From Methanoregula sp. (GTDB taxonomy: Archaea > Halobacteriota > Methanomicrobia > Methanomicrobiales > Methanospirillaceae): a stretch of DNA of 35,794 nucleotides. Positions 32,074-35,794 of this stretch are shown piece by piece. The notes under the pieces were generated by a model, which was given only the letters and a program-made list of their open reading frames with translations, had not been told where the DNA came from and searched no databases. Location of the stretch: assembly GCA_026394605.1 (NCBI GenBank), contig JAPKXY010000052.1, positions 1 through 35,794 of the forward strand. Reading direction: 5' to 3'. How positions within the stretch are numbered: the stretch's first letter is position 1; each line of letters starts with the position of its first letter. The position numbers were made by a program, and so were the translations under genes.

Positions 32074-33924
32074 ATGTGCGGGATTGCAGGGCAGCTCTGT
32101 TACGGCAGCACGCTGCCGGACCGGGACCTTCTTGAGAAGATGTCCGAGCGGCTCGCCCACCGCGGCCCCGACGGGCAGGGCACGTATGTCAGCGGACGCA
32201 TAGGGCTTGCCCACCGGCGCCTTGCCATCATCGACCTCTCGGATGATGCACGCCAGCCGATCGCAAACGAGGACGGGTCGCTCCAGCTGGTCTACAACGG
32301 TGAGATCTACAACTTTGTCGAGCTGCGGGCTGAGCTTGTTGGGAAAGGGCATATCTTCGGGTCAAAGACCGACAGCGAGGTGATCCTGCACGCGTACGAG
32401 GAATGGGGCACGGAGTGCCTCCCGCGCCTCAATGGCATGTGGGCGTTCGCGCTCTGGGACGAAAAGAAGCAGCAGCTCTTCTGTGCCCGCGACCGTTTCG
32501 GGATCAAGCCTTTCTATTATACCGAAGCGGGCGGATCATTTCTCTTTGCATCGGAGATCAAGGCGCTGCTCGCCCATCCCGAGGCGGGGAAAAAACCCGA
32601 CGATGAGACGCTCCTTACGTACCTTGCGTGGGGTGTCCTTGACCATTCAAAAAAGACGATGTTTGACGGGATCTTCCAGCTCCGGCCGGCGCATGCGATG
32701 GTTATAGAGGCAAATGGCCATCCTTCACAATTCCAGTACTGGGATATCAATGTGAATCCCGCGGTCACATCGGACATTACCGATAAGGATGCGGCTTCAC
32801 ACCTCTTATCTCATCTGCGGGATGCAGTACGGATTCACCTGCGCAGCGATGTGGCGGTGGGCACCTGCCTGTCGGGAGGGATTGACTCGTCAACCCTTGC
32901 CGTCCTGATCAACGAACTGATCCGACTTGAGGCGCCTCTAAGCGTCGGCAGCCGGCAGAAGACCTTCTCCGCAGTATTCACCGACCCGCGGTTCGACGAG
33001 AGCCGGTACATCGATGAGGTTGTTGCGGTATCGGGGGTCGATGCGTACCGGACCGAACCTTCGGCAGGACAGGTATGGGACGATCTGCAGAAGATCCTGT
33101 ACATGCAGGACGAGCCGTTCGGCTCACTCTCCATCTACGCCCAGTACTGCGTCATGCGGCTTGCCGCGGAGCGGGTGAAGGTGGTGCTCGACGGGCAGGG
33201 CGCCGATGAACTGCTCGCCGGCTACCTTGCCTATGAATGGAGCTATATCCGGGGGCTGGTCACATCATTCCACTGGTACACGGCGTTTTGTGAAAAGATC
33301 GGGGCTTTGCGGCACTACCGCGGGTTCTTTTGGTGTGCACTTCCCCAGCTCTTCGTCCGGTCCGGCCGGCGCAGGTTACTCAAAGGGGATATTCCGAAGG
33401 TCTCGCGGTATGGCGGCACGCTGGACCAAGTCCTGTACCGCGAACTCACATCCACCAACCTGACTGCCCTCCTGCACTACGAGGACCGCAACGCGATGGC
33501 GTTCTCGATCGAGTCACGGGTCCCGTACCTTGATCTTCACCTGGTGGAGTACATCGCATCACTCCCCCTTGACCAGAAGATCCGGGCCGGGGTGACAAAG
33601 CACGTCCTGCGCCGTGCGGTAAAAGGGCTCATCCCAGAGTCAATCCGCTGCCGGATGGACAAGATGGGGTTTGTCACCCCTGAAGAGGACTGGATGAAGA
33701 GTGAACTCCGCCCGTTTGTGTTACAACTCCTGACCTCGGTCACGTTCCATACGCGGCCGTACTGGGATGCAGACGCAGTCGTTAAAAATTACCTTGCTTT
33801 CCTTGATGGCAGGTCGGCATATTCGCCGGAACTTTTCTGTATCGTCTGTGCCGAACTGTGGCTGCAGATGTTCTTTGATACAGGGAATACGAACCCTATT
33901 AATGTTCGGGTTAAAAAAGAGTAA
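32074..33924 (+). CDS. asnB: asparagine synthetase, glutamine-hydrolysing
   Basis: 616 residues, full length. Cys2 after Met1 (MCGIAGQL) becomes the N-terminal nucleophile of the class II glutaminase domain (~1-210), supported by 'RGPDGQG' (30-36) and 'YNGEIYN' (74-80). The synthetase domain (~235-600) has the PP-loop SGGIDSST (267-274) and 'DGQGADELLAGY'. It makes asparagine from aspartate, ATP and glutamine-derived ammonia. AsnB-type enzymes beside sugar-nucleotide genes often amidate cell-surface components, and here the next gene makes GDP-mannose precursors, so a surface role is possible; free asparagine synthesis is the default. It is separated from the broken MBL gene by ~85 bases and has its own promoter. 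Secure. Confidence 0.95.
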   Translation: MCGIAGQLCYGSTLPDRDLLEKMSERLAHRGPDGQGTYVSGRIGLAHRRLAIIDLSDDARQPIANEDGSLQLVYNGEIYNFVELRAELVGKGHIFGSKTDSEVILHAYEEWGTECLPRLNGMWAFALWDEKKQQLFCARDRFGIKPFYYTEAGGSFLFASEIKALLAHPEAGKKPDDETLLTYLAWGVLDHSKKTMFDGIFQLRPAHAMVIEANGHPSQFQYWDINVNPAVTSDITDKDAASHLLSHLRDAVRIHLRSDVAVGTCLSGGIDSSTLAVLINELIRLEAPLSVGSRQKTFSAVFTDPRFDESRYIDEVVAVSGVDAYRTEPSAGQVWDDLQKILYMQDEPFGSLSIYAQYCVMRLAAERVKVVLDGQGADELLAGYLAYEWSYIRGLVTSFHWYTAFCEKIGALRHYRGFFWCALPQLFVRSGRRRLLKGDIPKVSRYGGTLDQVLYRELTSTNLTALLHYEDRNAMAFSIESRVPYLDLHLVEYIASLPLDQKIRAGVTKHVLRRAVKGLIPESIRCRMDKMGFVTPEEDWMKSELRPFVLQLLTSVTFHTRPYWDADAVVKNYLAFLDGRSAYSPELFCIVCAELWLQMFFDTGNTNPINVRVKKE

Positions 33925-33990
33925 TGTGCATACACCGTGCCACGCCGCAGGATACTCAACCCCAAATCTGATGACGCACCAGAAGATCGT

Positions 33991-35340
33991 ATGAAGTCGG
34001 TCATACTTGCAGGGGGTGTGGGGACTCGGCTCTGGCCACTCTCCCGCGAGTATTACCCCAAGCAGTTCATGCAGCTTGACGGCAAATCGCTGTTCCAGAC
34101 AACGTACGAAAGGGCCTTAAAAATCTCGCGTCCTGATGATATCATCATCGTGACCAATGAGATCCACCAGTACCTTGCCCGCAACCAGATCGAAGAGCTC
34201 GGGTATCTGCTACCTGAACAGAACCTGCTGAAGGAACCGGCGGGCAGGAACACCCTGCCTGCAATAACGTGGGCAATGGCGCGTCTCAAAGCGATAGAGG
34301 ATCCCGCAACTGCGGTAATCTTTCCCAGTGATCACCTGCTTGATGATGATGCAATCTCCCCGATCGTGAACGCTGAACCACTGGCAGCTGATTATCTGGT
34401 CACGTTCGGTGTCACCCCTACCTTGGCACATACCGGCTATGGATATATCAAACCCGGGCGCCGGCTTGCGATTGGATCCATCGCTGAAGCGTTTGTGGAG
34501 AAACCCGATCAAACCACAGCAGAGGAATATGTAAAAGCCGGGTATCTCTGGAACAGCGGCATATTCCTCCTCTCGACCACGGTGTTTTTTGACGAGCTCC
34601 GGCAGTATTGCCCTGATCTTGAGGCGGCGTTTCAGTCAGGGGACCCTGACTACGCATCGCTCGATCCCATATCAATCGATTACGGCCTCCTTGAACGTTC
34701 ACGGCGCGTGGCGGTCGTCCCGTTAAACGTACCGTGGAGTGATCTCGGGACATTCCGGGCGCTCTGTGATACCCAGGAACGTGATGCGGACGGGAATGCG
34801 GGTACTGCGGAGTACCTCAATGCCCGGAATAATTTTGTCCATGCACGGGGGAAACACGTCGGGCTGATCGGTGTACATGACCTCATTGTCGTGGATACCG
34901 CGGATGCCCTCCTTGTCTGTGACAGCAGGCACGCCGAGATGGTAAAAGAGCTGGTGAACCGGTACAACACAAGAGCCGACCCCGTCACCCGGTATCACCG
35001 GCAGGTGCACCGCCCGTGGGGTTCCTACACCATTCTTGAACTGTCACGGTTCTATAAAATCAAACGTGTCACGGTCAAACCCGGCCAGCAGCTCTCGCTC
35101 CAGCTCCATCACCACCGCAGCGAGCACTGGGTCGTGGTGAGTGGTACCGCACAGATTGAACTTGACGGTGAGACGCGCTTTTTGCGGCAGGGCGAGAGCT
35201 CGTTTGTGGGCAGCGGGGTCAGGCACCGGCTGAGAAATCCCGGAATCATCCCGCTCGAAGTAATTGAGGTCCAGCTCGGCGAGTATCTCGAGGAAGATGA
35301 TATTGTCCGGTTCGATGACGATTACGGGCGGACCAGATAA
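33991..35340 (+). CDS. mannose-1-phosphate guanylyltransferase/mannose-6-phosphate isomerase
   Basis: 449 residues from the chosen start. The N-terminal nucleotidyltransferase has 'ILAGGVGTRLWPLSREYYPKQF' at residues 5-26, 'EPAGRNTLPAI' (~84) and 'FVEKPD' (~169). The C-terminal cupin, 'RPWGSYTILELSRFYKIKRVTVKPGQQLSLQLHHHRSEHW', is a type II phosphomannose isomerase. One protein thus runs fructose-6-phosphate to mannose-6-phosphate and, after a mutase, mannose-1-phosphate to GDP-mannose, for glycans and S-layer. MKSVILAGG is the natural N-terminus; a GTG at 33937 would add 18 residues and sits ~25 bases after a TTAAAAAA box near 33909-33916, so a leaderless longer form cannot be excluded. Follows asnB by 66 bases, possibly co-transcribed. 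Confidence 0.92.
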   Translation: MKSVILAGGVGTRLWPLSREYYPKQFMQLDGKSLFQTTYERALKISRPDDIIIVTNEIHQYLARNQIEELGYLLPEQNLLKEPAGRNTLPAITWAMARLKAIEDPATAVIFPSDHLLDDDAISPIVNAEPLAADYLVTFGVTPTLAHTGYGYIKPGRRLAIGSIAEAFVEKPDQTTAEEYVKAGYLWNSGIFLLSTTVFFDELRQYCPDLEAAFQSGDPDYASLDPISIDYGLLERSRRVAVVPLNVPWSDLGTFRALCDTQERDADGNAGTAEYLNARNNFVHARGKHVGLIGVHDLIVVDTADALLVCDSRHAEMVKELVNRYNTRADPVTRYHRQVHRPWGSYTILELSRFYKIKRVTVKPGQQLSLQLHHHRSEHWVVVSGTAQIELDGETRFLRQGESSFVGSGVRHRLRNPGIIPLEVIEVQLGEYLEEDDIVRFDDDYGRTR

Positions 35341-35395
35341 CGGGGACGAACCGTCAGCAGTGTATCATTTTCAGCAGCCCGTCTGATGCCTGCAG

Positions 35396-35794
35396 TCATC
35401 GCTGGCGTGTATCCCGCCGTTGTACGGTTCTTCGTTTGTTAAGAGGAGCGGCAATAAGGCACTGCTTCCCGCTCCCGATCAGATCCTGCCGGCCCGCCAC
35501 ACCGAGCCCTTCTACAACAAGACCCCGGTTTTTTTTATCGCGGTACTGCAGCATCGCCCGCTGGATTTTCTTCTCCCGCCCTTTCGGGACATGAACAGGC
35601 TGGAGTGTGAATGGGTCAAGACCGGTATAGTACATGCACGTTGAGACAGTCATGGGAGTCGGGGTAAAGTCCTGCACCTGTTCGGTATACAGGTTATGAT
35701 CACGGATGTAAAGCGCGAGATCGACCATGTCGGGGATCCTGCAACCCGGATGCCCTGACATGAAGTAGGGCAGAAGGTACTGCCGGTTCGTTTT
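35396..35794 (-). CDS. YgiQ-family radical SAM protein, 3' end only
   Basis: The minus-strand frame enters at the right edge and encodes ~132 residues, the C-terminal end of a YgiQ-type protein (usually ~600). Visible motifs are 'QYLLPYFMSGHPGC', 'DMVDLALYIRDHNLYTEQVQDFTPTPMTVSTCMYYTGLDPFT' and 'KIQRAMLQYRDKKN', which is the conserved tail after the radical SAM barrel. The cluster-binding CxxxCxxC lies outside the window. YgiQ proteins have no firmly proven substrate. Convergent with the guanylyltransferase gene, 55 bases apart; no terminator stands out in that gap. The family is confident. Confidence 0.88.
   Translation of the reverse strand, partial: KTNRQYLLPYFMSGHPGCRIPDMVDLALYIRDHNLYTEQVQDFTPTPMTVSTCMYYTGLDPFTLQPVHVPKGREKKIQRAMLQYRDKKNRGLVVEGLGVAGRQDLIGSGKQCLIAAPLNKRRTVQRRDTRQR

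Noticed and set aside
1-35794. CRISPR arrays, transposases, integrase or attachment sites
   Set aside because: No regularly spaced direct repeats, transposase motifs or tRNA-flanked duplications were seen.

Overview
The window is archaeal and comes from a hydrogenotrophic methanogen, almost certainly order Methanomicrobiales. A Methanoregula/Methanosphaerula-like relative is my best guess. The evidence is a block of methanogenesis marker proteins with the A2 ATPase that activates methyl-coenzyme M reductase (MCR), a form III RuBisCO with ribose-1,5-bisphosphate isomerase, RadB, a CDC48-type AAA ATPase, an archaeal-type AspRS, folate-independent methionine synthase, and PAS proteins with an N-terminal winged helix. 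Promoters are archaeal: TATA boxes lie about 25-28 nt upstream of several start codons, which implies leaderless transcripts. Gene ends carry T-tracts.

Layout. 1-5043: a HEAT-repeat protein (5' end outside the window), a DUF1828-like protein, an iron-sulfur flavoprotein, a TMEM175-like channel, a polytopic membrane protein and a VOC-fold protein resembling 4-hydroxyphenylpyruvate dioxygenase. 5256-8939: a large secreted beta-propeller lipoprotein, a single-pass membrane protein and a small unknown protein. 9025-11159: aspS, which is broken here, and a core methionine synthase. 11171-13499: a KaiC/RadA-like protein without the P-loop lysine, a likely 57-residue small protein, and an envelope pair (lipoprotein with a PGF-type C-terminus plus a two-helix membrane protein). 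13613-20030: CDC48 divergent from larC-radB, then a five-PAS regulator. 20170-23172 (minus strand): e2b2 (R15P isomerase), rbcL and dapF, tightly spaced. This is the AMP/nucleoside-to-3-phosphoglycerate route with a lysine-biosynthesis gene attached. 23229-31462 (plus strand): a HAD protein, then A2 (atwA), Mmp3, Mmp6, Mmp5, Mmp15, Mmp17, Mmp7 and an AhpD-like protein, packed with 4-nt overlaps or gaps under 10 nt. Mmp3, Mmp7, Mmp17 and A2 are known parts of the ATP-driven MCR activation complex; the operon implies that Mmp5, Mmp6, Mmp15 and the AhpD-like protein serve the same job. 31459-35794: an MBL-fold hydrolase fragment, asnB, a bifunctional mannose-1-phosphate guanylyltransferase/phosphomannose isomerase, and the 3' end of a YgiQ-type radical SAM gene on the minus strand.

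The most unexpected signal is structural damage at three separate loci. aspS has lost about 43 codons, including class II motif 2, together with the reading frame. One PAS domain lacks its last strands by an apparent in-frame deletion. The MBL hydrolase lacks its whole metal-binding N-terminal half. Losing an intact aspS should be lethal unless a second copy exists, so either the assembly has lost short segments or this genome carries real decay. Reads across the junctions would decide. No tRNA, rRNA, CRISPR array, transposase or replication origin was recognised.
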